From NCBI GenBank assembly GCA_964484675.1, contig CAZAFC010000003.1:1-64000 (forward strand): a stretch of DNA of 64,000 bases, given 5' to 3'. Made by a program: the position numbers and the translations under genes. Below, one piece after another: positions 50,008-59,352 of this stretch (position 1 is the first letter of the stretch; each line of letters opens with the position of its first letter). The notes beneath the pieces are model-generated. The model ran no database searches. It was not told the origin of the DNA and saw only the letters and a list, made by a program, of their open reading frames with translations. This stretch comes from CAZAFC01 sp964484675 (GTDB taxonomy: Bacteria > Patescibacteriota > Saccharimonadia > Saccharimonadales > UBA4665).

Positions 50008-50502
50008 TTAGGCTTTTTTGGACTTCTTTTCAGCTTTTTCTGCTTTTTTTGCTGAAGCAGGACGAGCCAGCTGGCTGACTTTTTCGAAGTTACCGCCGGC
50101 TTTTTGAACGGCCTCGATAGCACCGGCGCTTGCGGCTTGTAGCTTGACGGTGACTTTTTTAGTGACATCACCGCGAGCCAGCAGCTTAGCGCGCACATAC
50201 GGCTGCGAGATCAGGCCGGCCTCGGCTAGTGCGAAGTTGTCGATAACACCAGCAAGGCCGTCGAGCTGGCCGGTGTAAACTTCTTCGACTTTTGGTTTGT
50301 GCGAGGTGAAGCCGTGCAGTTTCGGCAGGCGCTGCATCAGCGGGTTTTGGCCACCTTCAAAGCCTGGCTTTCGTTTAGCGCCAGTGCGCGACATCTGGCC
50401 TTTAGTGCCGCGACCAGCGGTTTTACCTTGGCCGCCTGCGATGCCGCGACCGACGCGCTTCGGCGCTTTATTCTTCTGAAGATCAAGTTCGTTAAATTTC
50501 AT
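50008..50502 (-). CDS. rplO: 50S ribosomal protein L15
   Basis: A 164-residue large-subunit protein. The Gly/Lys/Arg-rich N-terminus with VGRGIAGGQGKTAGRGTKGQ followed by FEGGQNPLMQRLPKLHGF is canonical. A Lys/Ala/Glu tail of about 15 residues extends it. It directly follows rpsE; L30, which normally lies between them, is missing. Confidence 0.98.
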   Translation of the reverse strand: MKFNELDLQKNKAPKRVGRGIAGGQGKTAGRGTKGQMSRTGAKRKPGFEGGQNPLMQRLPKLHGFTSHKPKVEEVYTGQLDGLAGVIDNFALAEAGLISQPYVRAKLLARGDVTKKVTVKLQAASAGAIEAVQKAGGNFEKVSQLARPASAKKAEKAEKKSKKA

Positions 50503-50504
50503 GA

Positions 50505-51119
50505 CTATGCCTCAGCCTTCTTACTGTCGCCCTTTGGTGCTGCTTTGTGAGCGCCGTTTTGGCGAGTAACCCATTCAGCTGCCGGAACCATCGATTGCAA
50601 GGCGGCGATGGTTGCGTAAGCGGTGTTGGTCTTATTGGTTGAGCCGAGTGATTTGCTCAGCGCGTTACTGACACCGGCCACTTCAAGCACGGTGCGGACG
50701 ACACCGCCGGCGATGAGGCCGGTACCGGCGCTGGCTGGCTTGAGAAGAATTCGTGCGCCACTTACCTTGGACTCGGCCTCGTGTGGCAAGGTGCCATTGT
50801 GTAATTCAACCGTGATGAAATGCTTTTTGGCAACTTCGGTCGCTTTGGCAACGGCGGCAGTTACGTCTGCACCTTTGGCAGTGCCGATACCGACGCGATG
50901 CTTGCGGTCACCAACGACGACGAGTGCGCGGAAACGGAAGCGGCGGCCGCCCTTGACGACGCGAGCGACGCGGTCGATGTGAATGACGCGCTCGTCAAAT
51001 TGTTTTTCTTCGGGAGCAACTTCAGGCCGGCGTTGGCGGCGATCGCCACCGTGGCCTTGGCTGCCGCGCCGCTGATCTGCGCGGTGTGCTGGAGCTGCGT
51101 TTGTAGTCGTTTCTGCCAT
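50505..51119 (-). CDS. rpsE: 30S ribosomal protein S5
   Basis: A 204-residue decoding-fidelity protein. After a polar N-terminal extension of about 40 residues come ERVIHIDRVARVVKGGRRFR, the N-terminal double-stranded RNA-binding fold, and the C-terminal ALVVVGDRKHRVGIGTAKGA and GVVRTVLEVAGVSNALSKSL. I start at ATG 51119 because earlier in-frame starts lie inside rplR; the two genes are separated by one base. Confidence 0.97.
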   Translation of the reverse strand: MAETTTNAAPAHRADQRRGSQGHGGDRRQRRPEVAPEEKQFDERVIHIDRVARVVKGGRRFRFRALVVVGDRKHRVGIGTAKGADVTAAVAKATEVAKKHFITVELHNGTLPHEAESKVSGARILLKPASAGTGLIAGGVVRTVLEVAGVSNALSKSLGSTNKTNTAYATIAALQSMVPAAEWVTRQNGAHKAAPKGDSKKAEA

Positions 51120-51120
51120 G

Positions 51121-51477
51121 CTAGAACTCCAATCCTGCTTTACGAGCTGCATCGGCGAGCGCCTGAACGCGTCCGTGATAGAGGTGACTGCCGCGGTCGA
51201 ACACCACGGAAGTTACCTTAGCAGCTTTGGCTTTCTTTGCGATTTCAGTGCCTGCCCATGCAGCGCGTTCGGTCATGGTGCCGGCGGCAGTTTTCTTGCC
51301 GACTGTCGAAACGTACGCAATGGTGGTGCGAGCGACGTCGTCAATTACCTGTGCGGTAATGTGGCGGTTACTGATGCTGACGCTCAAGCGAGGACGCTCG
51401 GCGGTGCCTGACACTTTAGCGCGTACGCGATTCTTGCGAAGCACGCGGTTGCGAAGTTTGTGTGCAAGTTTGTCCAT
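51121..51477 (-). CDS. rplR: 50S ribosomal protein L18
   Basis: A 118-residue 5S rRNA-binding protein. Recognisable parts are [20 protein letters not shown] and [20 protein letters not shown], with the C-terminal ARKAGLEF. Normal length, spaced 8 bases from rplF. Confidence 0.98.
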   Translation of the reverse strand: MDKLAHKLRNRVLRKNRVRAKVSGTAERPRLSVSISNRHITAQVIDDVARTTIAYVSTVGKKTAAGTMTERAAWAGTEIAKKAKAAKVTSVVFDRGSHLYHGRVQALADAARKAGLEF

Positions 51478-51485
51478 ATTGCTAC

Positions 51486-52025
51486 CTACTTGTCCTTACC
51501 TGATTTACCGCTCTTGCGGATGATTCGTTCGTCGGCGTACTTAATACCCTTGCCCTTGTACGGCTCTGGCTTTTTGAGTGCGCGAATTTCAGCGGCTGTC
51601 TGACCGACTTGCTGGCGATCGATGCCGCTCACCGTGACGGTGTTCTGCTCAATCGTAGTGGTGATGCCGGCGGGCACGGCGTAAATGACATCGTGCGAGA
51701 AGCCAAGATTGAATTTGAGGTTGGCGCCTTGCTGGGCAACGCGAAAGCCTACGCCGTTGATTTCCAGCTTTTTGCTGAAGCCAGTGCTCACGCCGGTAAC
51801 CATGTTATTGATGAGCGCACGCATCAAGCCGTGCTTGGCGCGAATTTTCGGCTCGTCATTGGCGCGCGTGACGATAACTTGATCGCCGTCCTGTGCGACT
51901 GCGATACCCGGCATCGTGAACTGTTTGAGCGTGCCTTTTGGGCCAGCAACGGTCACGAAATCAGGGTCGACAGTGATTGTCACACCGCTCGGGATTTGAA
52001 TGGGCAGTTTTCCTACTCGACTCAT
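51486..52025 (-). CDS. rplF: 50S ribosomal protein L6
   Basis: A 179-residue protein near the GTPase-associated centre. Conserved start [20 protein letters not shown] and the C-terminal signature [20 protein letters not shown]. Two L6 folds, normal length. Confidence 0.98.
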   Translation of the reverse strand: MSRVGKLPIQIPSGVTITVDPDFVTVAGPKGTLKQFTMPGIAVAQDGDQVIVTRANDEPKIRAKHGLMRALINNMVTGVSTGFSKKLEINGVGFRVAQQGANLKFNLGFSHDVIYAVPAGITTTIEQNTVTVSGIDRQQVGQTAAEIRALKKPEPYKGKGIKYADERIIRKSGKSGKDK

Positions 52026-52037
52026 AATGATTCCTTA

Positions 52038-52433
52038 TTAATATACTTTACAAATGAGCTCGCCGCCCACGCCCAATTTCTTGGCTTGAGCACCGGTCAT
52101 CATGCCCTTTGACGTGGAGATGATGACGATGCCGCGGCCGCGCATGATGGTCGGGATCTCGGACGCGCTGCGGTATGCGCGGCGGCCGGGCTTGCTGAGG
52201 CGAACGATCTCAGTAATGCGAGCGTTTTCGCTCTCGTCGTTGATGATGATTGTCATGCTTTTGCCGAGGCTTAGCTCAGTTACCTTGACGTCTTTGATGA
52301 AGCCGCTTTGCTTCAAGAGCTCAGCAACGGCTTGCTTCACTTTGGAGTGCGGCAGCACGACTTCGGTTTTGCGGACGGCGATGGCGTTGCGCACGCGGGT
52401 CAGCATATCGGCAATGGGGTCAGTTGAAACCAT
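52038..52433 (-). CDS. rpsH: 30S ribosomal protein S8
   Basis: A 131-residue primary 16S-binding protein. It opens with DPIADMLTRVRNAIAVRK and ends with RGIVIISTSKGMMTGAQAKK followed by GGELICKVY. Normal length. Confidence 0.98.
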   Translation of the reverse strand: MVSTDPIADMLTRVRNAIAVRKTEVVLPHSKVKQAVAELLKQSGFIKDVKVTELSLGKSMTIIINDESENARITEIVRLSKPGRRAYRSASEIPTIMRGRGIVIISTSKGMMTGAQAKKLGVGGELICKVY

Positions 52434-52449
52434 ATTTTCGTCTTCCTTT

Positions 52450-52719
52450 CTACCAGCTCGCCTTAGTGACGCCGGGAATTTCGCCTTTTGATGCGTGCTC
52501 GCGGAATGACAAGCGGCTCAGACCGAATTGGCGCATGTAACTACGCGGGCGGCCGGTCTCGACACAGCGGTTTTTCCAGCGAGTCGGACTTGAGTTGCGC
52601 GGCAACTTTGCCAAACCCTCGAGGTCGCCAAGCGCTTTGAGCTCAGCGCGCTTTGCGGCGAATTTCTTGATCATTTTTTGGCGTTTAGCGTCGCGGACGA
52701 CGATAGATTTTTTGGCCAT
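52450..52719 (-). CDS. rpsN: 30S ribosomal protein S14 (zinc-independent form)
   Basis: An 89-residue 30S head protein of the long, C-minus class. It has [20 protein letters not shown], where the zinc form would show CxxC pairs, and ends in the usual [20 protein letters not shown]. Its ATG is directly at the end of rplE (TAATG). Confidence 0.97.
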   Translation of the reverse strand: MAKKSIVVRDAKRQKMIKKFAAKRAELKALGDLEGLAKLPRNSSPTRWKNRCVETGRPRSYMRQFGLSRLSFREHASKGEIPGVTKASW

Positions 52720-53294
52720 TACTTCGTCTCCTTCTTCTCGAACGGCATTCCGAACTTGCTCAGCAGTGCTTGGGCGTGCTCAGGATTTTGCGCCTTAATA
52801 GTAAATACAGCTTGCAGGCCATGCGGAGTGGTCGTCTCTTCGAACGTGAGTTCAGGGAACACTGACTGATCGGTGAGGCCGAGACTGTAGTTACCCTGGC
52901 GGTCGAAAGCTTTGAGGCTGACGCCGCGGAAGTCGCGCAAACGCGGCAGCACGACAGTGATGAGGCGGTCCATAAATTCGTACATGCGGTCACCGCGAAG
53001 CGTCACTTTGAGGCCGATTTTGTTGCCATCGCGGAGCTTGAATCCGGCGATCGACTTCTTAGCGACCGTTTCGACTGGTGCTTGGCCGGTGACTTTGCGC
53101 AACGTATTAGTGGCGACTTCCATGATTTTTTTGTCGTCTTTGGCGCGGCCAAGGCCGATGTTCACGGTAATCTTCTCGAGTTTTGGCACCTGATGTACGT
53201 TCTCAAGACCCAGCTCTTTTTGGAGTTCGGCAGTAAATTTGGCGTTGTAGTCAGCGCGCAAACGAGTCGTGGTAGCTATTTTCTTGTCTGCCAT
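52719..53294 (-). CDS. rplE: 50S ribosomal protein L5
   Basis: A 191-residue 5S rRNA and P-site tRNA contact protein. Conserved blocks are [39 protein letters not shown] and [20 protein letters not shown]. Normal length with a short polar end. TAATG overlaps on both sides. Confidence 0.98.
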   Translation of the reverse strand: MADKKIATTTRLRADYNAKFTAELQKELGLENVHQVPKLEKITVNIGLGRAKDDKKIMEVATNTLRKVTGQAPVETVAKKSIAGFKLRDGNKIGLKVTLRGDRMYEFMDRLITVVLPRLRDFRGVSLKAFDRQGNYSLGLTDQSVFPELTFEETTTPHGLQAVFTIKAQNPEHAQALLSKFGMPFEKKETK

Positions 53295-53626
53295 TATTTA
53301 ATCTCCTTGCCGCTGCTCTTGAATACGCGGACTTTTTTGCCTTCCTTGTCGAACGAGTAGCCGATGCGGCTGGCTTTCTTGGTCGAAGGGTCGACGATCG
53401 CTACTTTGCTCGCCCAGATCGGCTTGGTCATCTCGATGATGCCGCCTTGCGGATAGGCTTTGTTTGGCTTAACGGCTTTCTTGACGATATTCACGCCTTC
53501 GACGGTCACTTTGTTCTCGCGCGGGTGCGTGGCGAGCACAGTGCCGGTTTGGCCCTTGTACTTGCCGGACAACACGATGACAGTGTCGCCTTTCTTGACG
53601 CGGATCTTGTAAATCTTCGTTTCCAT
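53294..53626 (-). CDS. rplX: 50S ribosomal protein L24
   Basis: A 110-residue KOW-domain assembly initiator protein. The KOW motif is KKGDTVIVLSGKYKGQTGTV, followed by EGVNIVKKAVKPNKAYPQGG and the typical EMTKPIWASKVAIVDP. Normal length. Confidence 0.98.
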   Translation of the reverse strand: METKIYKIRVKKGDTVIVLSGKYKGQTGTVLATHPRENKVTVEGVNIVKKAVKPNKAYPQGGIIEMTKPIWASKVAIVDPSTKKASRIGYSFDKEGKKVRVFKSSGKEIK

Positions 53627-53628
53627 GA

Positions 53629-53997
53629 TTAGAGTACCTCCGGTGCCAGGCTGATGATTTTTGCATAGCCGAGGTCGCGAAGCTCGCGCGGCACAGGGCC
53701 GAAGATGCGAGTTGCGCGAGGCAGTTTGTCGTCGCCGATGATAACAGCGGCATTGTCGTCAAACTTGATGGTTGAGCCGTCTTTGCGGCGAATTTCCTTG
53801 GTCGTGCGGACAACGACAGCCTTGACGACTGACTTTTTCTTGACAGTGCCTTGCGGGTTGGCGTCTTTCACGGTTGCGACGATAATGTCACCAACGTGCG
53901 CGTAGCGGCGACGGGTGCCACCGAGTACGCGGATGCACAAAATTTCTTTAGCACCGCTGTTGTCGCAGACGACGAGGCGAGATTCTTGCTGAATCAT
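53629..53997 (-). CDS. rplN: 50S ribosomal protein L14
   Basis: A 122-residue intersubunit-face protein. It begins [20 protein letters not shown] and ends [20 protein letters not shown], both canonical. Normal length. Confidence 0.98.
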   Translation of the reverse strand: MIQQESRLVVCDNSGAKEILCIRVLGGTRRRYAHVGDIIVATVKDANPQGTVKKKSVVKAVVVRTTKEIRRKDGSTIKFDDNAAVIIGDDKLPRATRIFGPVPRELRDLGYAKIISLAPEVL

Positions 53998-53999
53998 AG

Positions 54000-54302
54000 C
54001 TACTTCTCCTCGCTTTCGGCCTTGGCCTCAGCGACCGGCTCGGCTGACTCGGTGTGGCGAATCGCTGCCGTCTCGATAATGCGATCGAGCTTGTGGAACT
54101 TGCGGGCGCTCATCGGGCGGGTTTCGCTGATGGAAACTTTGTCGCCAACCTGCGCCTCGTTGTTTTCATCGTGTGCCATAAACCGCTTGCTGACCACATA
54201 TTGCTTGCGGTACAGTGGATGGTTTTTGTAGGTTTGCACGGTGACAATAATTGTTTTGTCGGCCTTGTTCGACGACACGGTGCCGATAAGTGTCTTAGCC
54301 AT
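54000..54302 (-). CDS. rpsQ: 30S ribosomal protein S17
   Basis: A 100-residue OB-fold protein. The core reads [20 protein letters not shown], then [20 protein letters not shown] and [20 protein letters not shown]. It has an acidic C-terminal tail of about 15 residues ([16 protein letters not shown]), longer than usual. Confidence 0.98.
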   Translation of the reverse strand: MAKTLIGTVSSNKADKTIIVTVQTYKNHPLYRKQYVVSKRFMAHDENNEAQVGDKVSISETRPMSARKFHKLDRIIETAAIRHTESAEPVAEAKAESEEK

Positions 54303-54502
54303 TATTTGGTCTCCTTCGTGAGTTGCTCGGCTAGCACAGTCAGAAGACGGGCTAAATCTTTGCGCTTGCTGCGGACGATACGGACGTTTTGTACCTCGCC
54401 CATTGCCGTGCGGCGGCGCAGTTCGGCAATTTCTTCACGCAATTTGATGCTTTCTTTGGCGAGCTCTTCTGTCGAGAGCTTGCGGATATCTGCAACTTTC
54501 AT
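54302..54502 (-). CDS. rpmC: 50S ribosomal protein L29
   Basis: A 66-residue two-helix protein at the tunnel exit. It has [20 protein letters not shown] and the conserved [20 protein letters not shown]. It shares TAATG junctions with rplP and rpsQ. Confidence 0.97.
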   Translation of the reverse strand: MKVADIRKLSTEELAKESIKLREEIAELRRRTAMGEVQNVRIVRSKRKDLARLLTVLAEQLTKETK

Positions 54503-54915
54503 TACACGTCCTCCCGGATGAGGAATTTAGTCTTAACGGGCAGCTTGTGTGCGGCGAGGCGCATGGCTTCGCGTGCGATTTCTTCGCTTACGCCCTGCAT
54601 TTCGAAGAGGATGGTGCCTGGGCGAACTTTGGCGACGAAGAATTCGGGGCTACCTTTGCCGCTTCCCATTTTCACGTCAAGTGGCTTGCGCGTGACGGGG
54701 GTGTGTGGGAATATGCGGATCCAGATTTTGCCGCCGCGCTTGATGTAACGAGTCATGGCCTGGCGCGATGCCTCGATCTGGCGGCTCGTGATGCGTTCGT
54801 GGCCTTGGGCCTGGAGCGCGAACTCGCCGTATGCGATGTAATTGCCGCTGGTGGCAACGCCGCGGATTTTCCCTTTTCGCACCTTGCGGAATTTGGTTCG
54901 TTTTGGAATTAACAT
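54502..54915 (-). CDS. rplP: 50S ribosomal protein L16
   Basis: A 137-residue protein at the A-site tRNA. It shows [40 protein letters not shown], and the signature [20 protein letters not shown]. Normal length. Confidence 0.98.
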   Translation of the reverse strand: MLIPKRTKFRKVRKGKIRGVATSGNYIAYGEFALQAQGHERITSRQIEASRQAMTRYIKRGGKIWIRIFPHTPVTRKPLDVKMGSGKGSPEFFVAKVRPGTILFEMQGVSEEIAREAMRLAAHKLPVKTKFLIREDV

Positions 54916-54916
54916 A

Positions 54917-55546
54917 TTAGGCTACCTCACCTTTGTAAATCCACACCTTGACGCCGATGAGGCCGGCTGGTGTGTGGGCGGCAATCATGGCGTAGTCAAT
55001 GTCGGCGCGGATAGTGTGTAGTGGCACGGAGCCTTGTACTTCTTTTTCGCGGCGAGACATTTCGGCGCCGTTCAAGCGGCCGGCAACTTCGATACGAATG
55101 CCTCGGGCACCAGCGCGCATAGCAGCGGCTGCGCTCGATTTGATGGCGCGGCGGAAGTTCATGCGGCGCTCAAGCTGGTGTGCGATGTTTTCAGCAACGA
55201 GCTTGGCGTAGAGTTCCGGCTTTTTGATTTCTTCGATGTTAACGCGCGTTTGTGTATTGTAGACTTTTTCGATTGCTTCTTTGAGCTCTTTGGCACCCGA
55301 ACCGCCGCGGCCAATGACAACCCCGGCTTTAGCCGTGGTGATTGTCACGGTGACGAGGTTTGGCGAGCGCTCGATGTCAACTTTGTTGATGGCTGCGCGC
55401 GAGCCAAGGCGGTTTTGGATAAGGCGGCGAACTTGCAGGTCGTCGGCCAGATATTTTGCGTAATCACGTTTGTTCACGAACCATTTGCTGCGCCAGTCTT
55501 TGTTGACCTGGAGACGCATGCTGATCGGATTGACTTTTTGCCCCAT
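54917..55546 (-). CDS. rpsC: 30S ribosomal protein S3
   Basis: A 209-residue mRNA-entry protein. It starts [20 protein letters not shown], chosen over longer frames that lie within rplV. The KH motif is [20 protein letters not shown] and the C-terminal domain ends [20 protein letters not shown] followed by [10 protein letters not shown]. It is near the short end of the family, lacking the variable C-terminal tail. Confidence 0.98.
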   Translation of the reverse strand: MGQKVNPISMRLQVNKDWRSKWFVNKRDYAKYLADDLQVRRLIQNRLGSRAAINKVDIERSPNLVTVTITTAKAGVVIGRGGSGAKELKEAIEKVYNTQTRVNIEEIKKPELYAKLVAENIAHQLERRMNFRRAIKSSAAAAMRAGARGIRIEVAGRLNGAEMSRREKEVQGSVPLHTIRADIDYAMIAAHTPAGLIGVKVWIYKGEVA

Positions 55547-55547
55547 A

Positions 55548-55931
55548 TTATTTAGCCTCCTTTGCGGCCGTTTTGGCTGCTGGCTTTTTCGCGACACGAG
55601 CTTCGCCATCGACGACGACGCGAATATGCGACGTGCGGCGCTGGAATGGCAGTGCGCGGCCATGAGCTGCCGGGCGATAACGCTTGAGGCGCGGGCCGTG
55701 GTTGACGGTGATTTCAACAATCCGCAGCGTATCTGGCTTGAGATTGTGGTTGTGATCGGCGTTGGCTTTGGCGCTTTGGACGGTCTTGATAACCGGCAGA
55801 GCGGCTCGGCGCGGAACGTGCTGCAAAATTGTCAGCGCTTCTGCCACCGTGCGGCCACGGACTAGGCTAGCAACGACGCCAACCTTGCGCGGGCTCATCG
55901 GTACGCCCTTCGATAGTGCTTGAACGGCCAT
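55548..55931 (-). CDS. rplV: 50S ribosomal protein L22
   Basis: A 127-residue tunnel-lining protein. Conserved PMSPRKVGVVASLVRGRTVA, and the tunnel loop PRLKRYRPAAHGRALPFQRR followed by TSHIRVVV. A Lys/Ala tail of about 15 residues is added at the end, as in other proteins of this cluster. Confidence 0.98.
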   Translation of the reverse strand: MAVQALSKGVPMSPRKVGVVASLVRGRTVAEALTILQHVPRRAALPVIKTVQSAKANADHNHNLKPDTLRIVEITVNHGPRLKRYRPAAHGRALPFQRRTSHIRVVVDGEARVAKKPAAKTAAKEAK

Positions 55932-55933
55932 GA

Positions 55934-56209
55934 CTACTTCTTACCCTTTGCTAATTTACCGCCGTGCGAGCGGAATTTACGTGTTGGCGAAAACTCACCA
56001 AGCTTGTGGCCGACCATGTTTTCGGTGACGAAAACCGGCACGTGGACCTTGCCGTTGTGAACAGCAAATGTGTGGCCAACAAACTCCGGCGCGATGGTAC
56101 TCGATCGAGCCCATGTTTTGACGATGGTGCGGTCGTCAGCACTCAGCGCGGCGACTTTTTTGGCGAGTTTCGGGTCGATAAATGGGCCCTTTTTCAGTGA
56201 ACGACTCAT
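55934..56209 (-). CDS. rpsS: 30S ribosomal protein S19
   Basis: A 91-residue head protein. The sequence [40 protein letters not shown] and [20 protein letters not shown] is canonical. Normal length. Confidence 0.98.
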   Translation of the reverse strand: MSRSLKKGPFIDPKLAKKVAALSADDRTIVKTWARSSTIAPEFVGHTFAVHNGKVHVPVFVTENMVGHKLGEFSPTRKFRSHGGKLAKGKK

Positions 56210-56223
56210 ATGTGTTACCTACC

Positions 56224-57060
56224 TTACTTTCTCTTTGCCGCGTGACGGCTTCTTACGATAAACTTGGAGGTTGATTTGCGGCTGCGAGTCTTGAAACCAA
56301 GCGTTTTCTGGCCCCAAGGTGTCTTTGGATCGCCACCAATACCGTGACGACCGCCGTCACCACCGCCGTGTGGGTGGTCGACGGCGTTCATGACAACGCC
56401 GCGGACAGTCGGCCGGAAGCCCTTGTGGCGGTTACGGCCGGCCTTACCAATCTTGATGTTTTGGTGTTGCTCGTTGCCGATGACGCCGATGCTAGCAGTA
56501 CACTCGAGGTTGACGAGGCGAACTTCGCCCGAAGGTAAACGTACTTGGGCGTACTTGCCTTCTTTGGCCATAAGCTGAGCGCTGTTGCCAGCTGAGCGAA
56601 CGAGCTGAGCGCCGTGGCCGGGCTGCAGTTCGATAGCGTGAATGGTGCTACCAACAGGAATGCTCTTGAGTGGCAAGCGGTTACCGTTTTCGATTGGAGC
56701 TTCTTCGCCGCTGGTGATTGTTTGGCCGACTTGCATGCCGTTGCTGGCCAGGATGTAGTGATATACACCGGTTGTGTCTTTAATGCGAGCGATGCGGGCA
56801 GATCGGTTCGGGTCGTACTCGATGTGCTCGATGGTTGCCACGAGGCCGGGTGCCAGATTGAAGTCAATCAGGCGATAGAATCGGCGCGCGCCGCCACCGC
56901 GATGGCGGGTGGTAATGCGGCCTTGGTTGTTGCGACCGTTTGTGCGGCGCTTGGTTACGAGCAAAGAACGCAGCGGCTTGCGAGTCGTAATGGTGCTCGT
57001 ATCCTGGCTGGTCATGCCGCGGCGACCAGGGGTGGTCGGCTTGTATGCTTGAATCGCCAT
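56224..57060 (-). CDS. rplB: 50S ribosomal protein L2
   Basis: A 278-residue protein needed for subunit joining and peptidyl transfer. Typical parts are [20 protein letters not shown], the [20 protein letters not shown] block and the C-terminal [20 protein letters not shown] that contains the conserved histidine. Normal length; starts on the rplW stop. Confidence 0.98.
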   Translation of the reverse strand: MAIQAYKPTTPGRRGMTSQDTSTITTRKPLRSLLVTKRRTNGRNNQGRITTRHRGGGARRFYRLIDFNLAPGLVATIEHIEYDPNRSARIARIKDTTGVYHYILASNGMQVGQTITSGEEAPIENGNRLPLKSIPVGSTIHAIELQPGHGAQLVRSAGNSAQLMAKEGKYAQVRLPSGEVRLVNLECTASIGVIGNEQHQNIKIGKAGRNRHKGFRPTVRGVVMNAVDHPHGGGDGGRHGIGGDPKTPWGQKTLGFKTRSRKSTSKFIVRSRHAAKRK

Positions 57061-57425
57061 TACTTCGTCTCCTTCTTGTCGGCCTTGGCTTTGGCTTTTG
57101 CGCTTTCGTCAGCAGCGGCTTCCTCGGTTTCGAAGAATGGCAGTGACTGGCCGGCTTTGAGTGTGACGTAGGCCTTTTTGAAGTCTGAGCGCTTGCCCAT
57201 TACGGCGCGCCCGCCTTTGCGGACGGTTCGCTTGGCTTTGCCTTTGACGTTGGTGATGTTGACGTCTTCGATAGTGACGTCGAACTGAGTAGCGACGGCG
57301 CCGGCGATGACGTGCTTGTTGGCGTCAGCCGGAACCTCAAACACGTAGGTGTTTCGAGTTTGGGCTAGGCTGTACGTCTTTTCGCTAATGCGCGGTTGCA
57401 AAAAGAGAGTTTTATTAGTTTTCAT
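57060..57425 (-). CDS. rplW: 50S ribosomal protein L23
   Basis: A 121-residue tunnel-exit docking protein for trigger factor and SRP. It shows [40 protein letters not shown] and a basic [20 protein letters not shown] loop. It has a charged C-terminal extension (about 20 residues, [15 protein letters not shown]). ATG 57425 sits on the rplD stop. Confidence 0.97.
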   Translation of the reverse strand: MKTNKTLFLQPRISEKTYSLAQTRNTYVFEVPADANKHVIAGAVATQFDVTIEDVNITNVKGKAKRTVRKGGRAVMGKRSDFKKAYVTLKAGQSLPFFETEEAAADESAKAKAKADKKETK

Positions 57426-58066
57426 TATTTTGTGCCTCCGAGCCATTCTTTCGCTACGGCCAACGAGCCTTCGTCGAACACCAGCGTGTCGGCGTTCAGG
57501 ATGTCGTAGACGTTGAGGTAATTTGCCTGGACGGGCTTGACGTTTGCGAGATTACGAGTTGCGCGATCGGTCGTGTCGTTCTTTTCGCTGAGAACGAGCA
57601 GGACATTGCCTTTGGCGCCAATCTTGTCAAGGAGCTCGATGGTTGCTTTGACTTTTGCGTGCTTGCTGTCAAAAGCTTCGATGGCGATCAAGCGATTTTC
57701 CGAAGCCGCGAGACTGAGCGCCTGGCGAATTGCCTGACGCTTGGCCTGGACGTGAAGTTTTTTGCTGTAGTTTTCTTCGCCGGTCGGACCAAAGACGATA
57801 CCACCACCGCGCCAGATCGGGTTGCGGCTTGAGCCGAAACGTGCGCGGCCGGTGCCTTTCTGTTTCCAGGGCTTTTTGCCACCACCGCTCACGAGACCGC
57901 GAGTTTTGGTAATGGCGAGATTTTCGCGACCATTAGCAAGGTACGCCGTGTAGGCAAGCTTCAGCAGGTCGTGATTTTCCGGCAAAACGCCGAAAACACT
58001 TGCGTCGAGCTTGGCGTTTGTGGCCGCTTTGCTGCCGATGCGGGTAAAGGTTGGAACGGTAGCCAT
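57425..58066 (-). CDS. rplD: 50S ribosomal protein L4
   Basis: A 213-residue tunnel-constriction protein. The internal loop GGGKKPWKQKGTGRARFGSS followed by RNPIWRGGGIVFGP is diagnostic. Normal length. In other bacteria L4 also represses its own operon through the leader; whether it does so here is open, since the operon starts with rplC rather than rpsJ. Confidence 0.98.
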   Translation of the reverse strand: MATVPTFTRIGSKAATNAKLDASVFGVLPENHDLLKLAYTAYLANGRENLAITKTRGLVSGGGKKPWKQKGTGRARFGSSRNPIWRGGGIVFGPTGEENYSKKLHVQAKRQAIRQALSLAASENRLIAIEAFDSKHAKVKATIELLDKIGAKGNVLLVLSEKNDTTDRATRNLANVKPVQANYLNVYDILNADTLVFDEGSLAVAKEWLGGTK

Positions 58067-58683
58067 TACTTCGCCTCCTTAATAATGACGATGCCTTTGC
58101 GCGGGCCGGGTACGGCGCCGGTGACGCCGATAATGCCGTGCTCAGTGTCAACGAGAGCGATCTTCAGGTTTTTGACGGTCACCTGCTCGTTGCCCATCTG
58201 GCCAGCCATTTTTTTGCCTTTGAAGATGTGCTGCGGGTACATCGAGCCAATAGAACCAGGGCGGCGGTATGAGCGGCCACCGTGCGTCTTGCGACCGCGG
58301 TGGAAGTTGTGGCGCTTGATGGTGCCGGCCCAACCTTTACCTTTGCTGGTGCCTGTGGCGTCAATTTCGTCGCCAACTGAAAAGACCTCGGGGCTAACTT
58401 TTTCGCCAACCTTGAGGTCTTCGCTCAGTTCGTCAACGCGAAATTCGCGGACAATCTTCGGCATAATACCAGCGGCCTTGAAATGGCCTTGCTGCGCTTT
58501 GTTGATATTTTGCTCTTTGGCTTCTTCAAAACCAAGCTGAACAGCGGTGTAGCCGTCAGTTTCGGCGGTTTTGACTTGCGTGATGACGCAAGGACCAGCG
58601 GAAAGCAAGGTAACGGCCTGAACCGCGCCATCTTCTGCGATGGTGCTGGTCATGCCAACCTTTCGGGTGATGAGTGCTTTCAT
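58066..58683 (-). CDS. rplC: 50S ribosomal protein L3
   Basis: A 205-residue protein near the peptidyl transferase centre. It begins MKALITRKVGMTSTIAEDGA and includes GTSKGKGWAGTIKRHNFHRG and the conserved KKMAGQMGNEQVTVKNLKIA. Normal length. ATG 58683 has GGAGA upstream; a frame from 58710 would include that site. First gene of the 17-gene rplC-rplO transcript. Confidence 0.98.
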   Translation of the reverse strand: MKALITRKVGMTSTIAEDGAVQAVTLLSAGPCVITQVKTAETDGYTAVQLGFEEAKEQNINKAQQGHFKAAGIMPKIVREFRVDELSEDLKVGEKVSPEVFSVGDEIDATGTSKGKGWAGTIKRHNFHRGRKTHGGRSYRRPGSIGSMYPQHIFKGKKMAGQMGNEQVTVKNLKIALVDTEHGIIGVTGAVPGPRKGIVIIKEAK

Positions 58684-58816
58684 AGTTTCTCCGGGCAAGT
58701 GCTTGGACACAGTATCCCTTAATTATCCTGCTGCCGAGTACGTCAGACATAAAAACGCTCGGCTCTGAATGGTTTCCACGTAAATGTATGGACCTTCCCA
58801 AATACCAAGTACAGGA

Positions 58817-58862
58817 ATTGACAATGTCACTAGTGTAGCAGAAAGACGTGACACTTGTCAAT
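58817..58862. repeat. Inverted repeat spanning the rplC promoter
   Basis: ATTGACAATGTCAC (58817-58830) and GTGACACTTGTCAAT (58848-58862) are near-perfect reverse complements (one base inserted). The right arm contains the -35 and the left arm begins 2 bases past the -10. It may be an operator or only a chance doubling of a -35. Confidence 0.5.
58832..58861 (-). promoter_or_regulatory. Promoter of the rplC-rplO operon
   Basis: On the minus strand TTGACA (58861-58856), 18 bases ending in TGC, TACACT (58837-58832). It leaves a leader of about 140 bases. Confidence 0.7.
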
Positions 58863-59037
58863 GTGTTGATTATTCTACACCATATATCGGATTTTGGGGC
58901 ACTGCCCATGCGTAGAGGTCGTGCCCATTGCTCTCTCGTGCTCGATGGGCTGCTTGTCTATCATTACGACAGAGCGAAGTATCCACTGCGACGGGCACTT
59001 GTTGGATCTTCCCCGGGTGCGTTGAATGCCCCCAGTA

Positions 59038-59352
59038 CTACGAGAGGTTGACGAACAGGCCGAACGGAATGAAATACCCGATCAGCATGGCGACGAGCAG
59101 CACGGCATATTCGATTTTGCGGTCGATCCGAAAGTGTTCGTGCGACGTAAAGAATACACCAGCGGCCACGCCGATCGGTAGCGGAATGTGCAGCGAATTG
59201 TGGCTGGTAAACTTGAGCCAGAGCGAGCCAAGCAGCACATACAAGAGCAGCTTGAAGAAAAATACTGAATCACTGTTTGAATCTTGGCGACGTGGAGCAC
59301 GCGTGTTGCGTGGGGATTGCGGGCGGCTTGATTGTTTTTTGTTTTGAGGCAT
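59038..59352 (-). CDS. Small membrane protein inserted between rpsJ and rplC
   Basis: A 104-residue protein. A basic, polar N-terminus (MPQNKKQSSRPQSPRNTRAP) is followed by spans at about 30-48, 55-68 (weaker) and 82-100. There is no family I know. It interrupts the normally contiguous rpsJ-rplC order and is bounded upstream by a terminator, so it is transcribed separately. ATG 59352 is preferred; a longer frame to 59424 has no ribosome-binding site. Its function is unknown, and a link to ribosome or Sec function is only suggested by place. Confidence 0.65.
   Translation of the reverse strand: MPQNKKQSSRPQSPRNTRAPRRQDSNSDSVFFFKLLLYVLLGSLWLKFTSHNSLHIPLPIGVAAGVFFTSHEHFRIDRKIEYAVLLVAMLIGYFIPFGLFVNLS

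Larger units (their letters stand above)
58684..59037. other. Leader and upstream region of the rplC operon
   Basis: A 354-base gap. It holds the rplC leader of about 140 bases with a GCCGAG/CTCGGC stem (58733-58763), the promoter at 58832-58861 and, further up, a region (58900-59000) of alternative stems: GTGCCC (58921-58926) can pair with GGGCAC (58993-58998), while the overlapping GCCCAT (58923-58928) can pair with ATGGGC (58945-58950). No coding frame is seen. Confidence 0.5.

Noticed and set aside
43915..59045. Shared CCCCCAGTA-TAC sequence at about 43920 and 59030
   Set aside because: The similarity is limited to about 14 bases with no flanking match, so it is not a supported repeat family.
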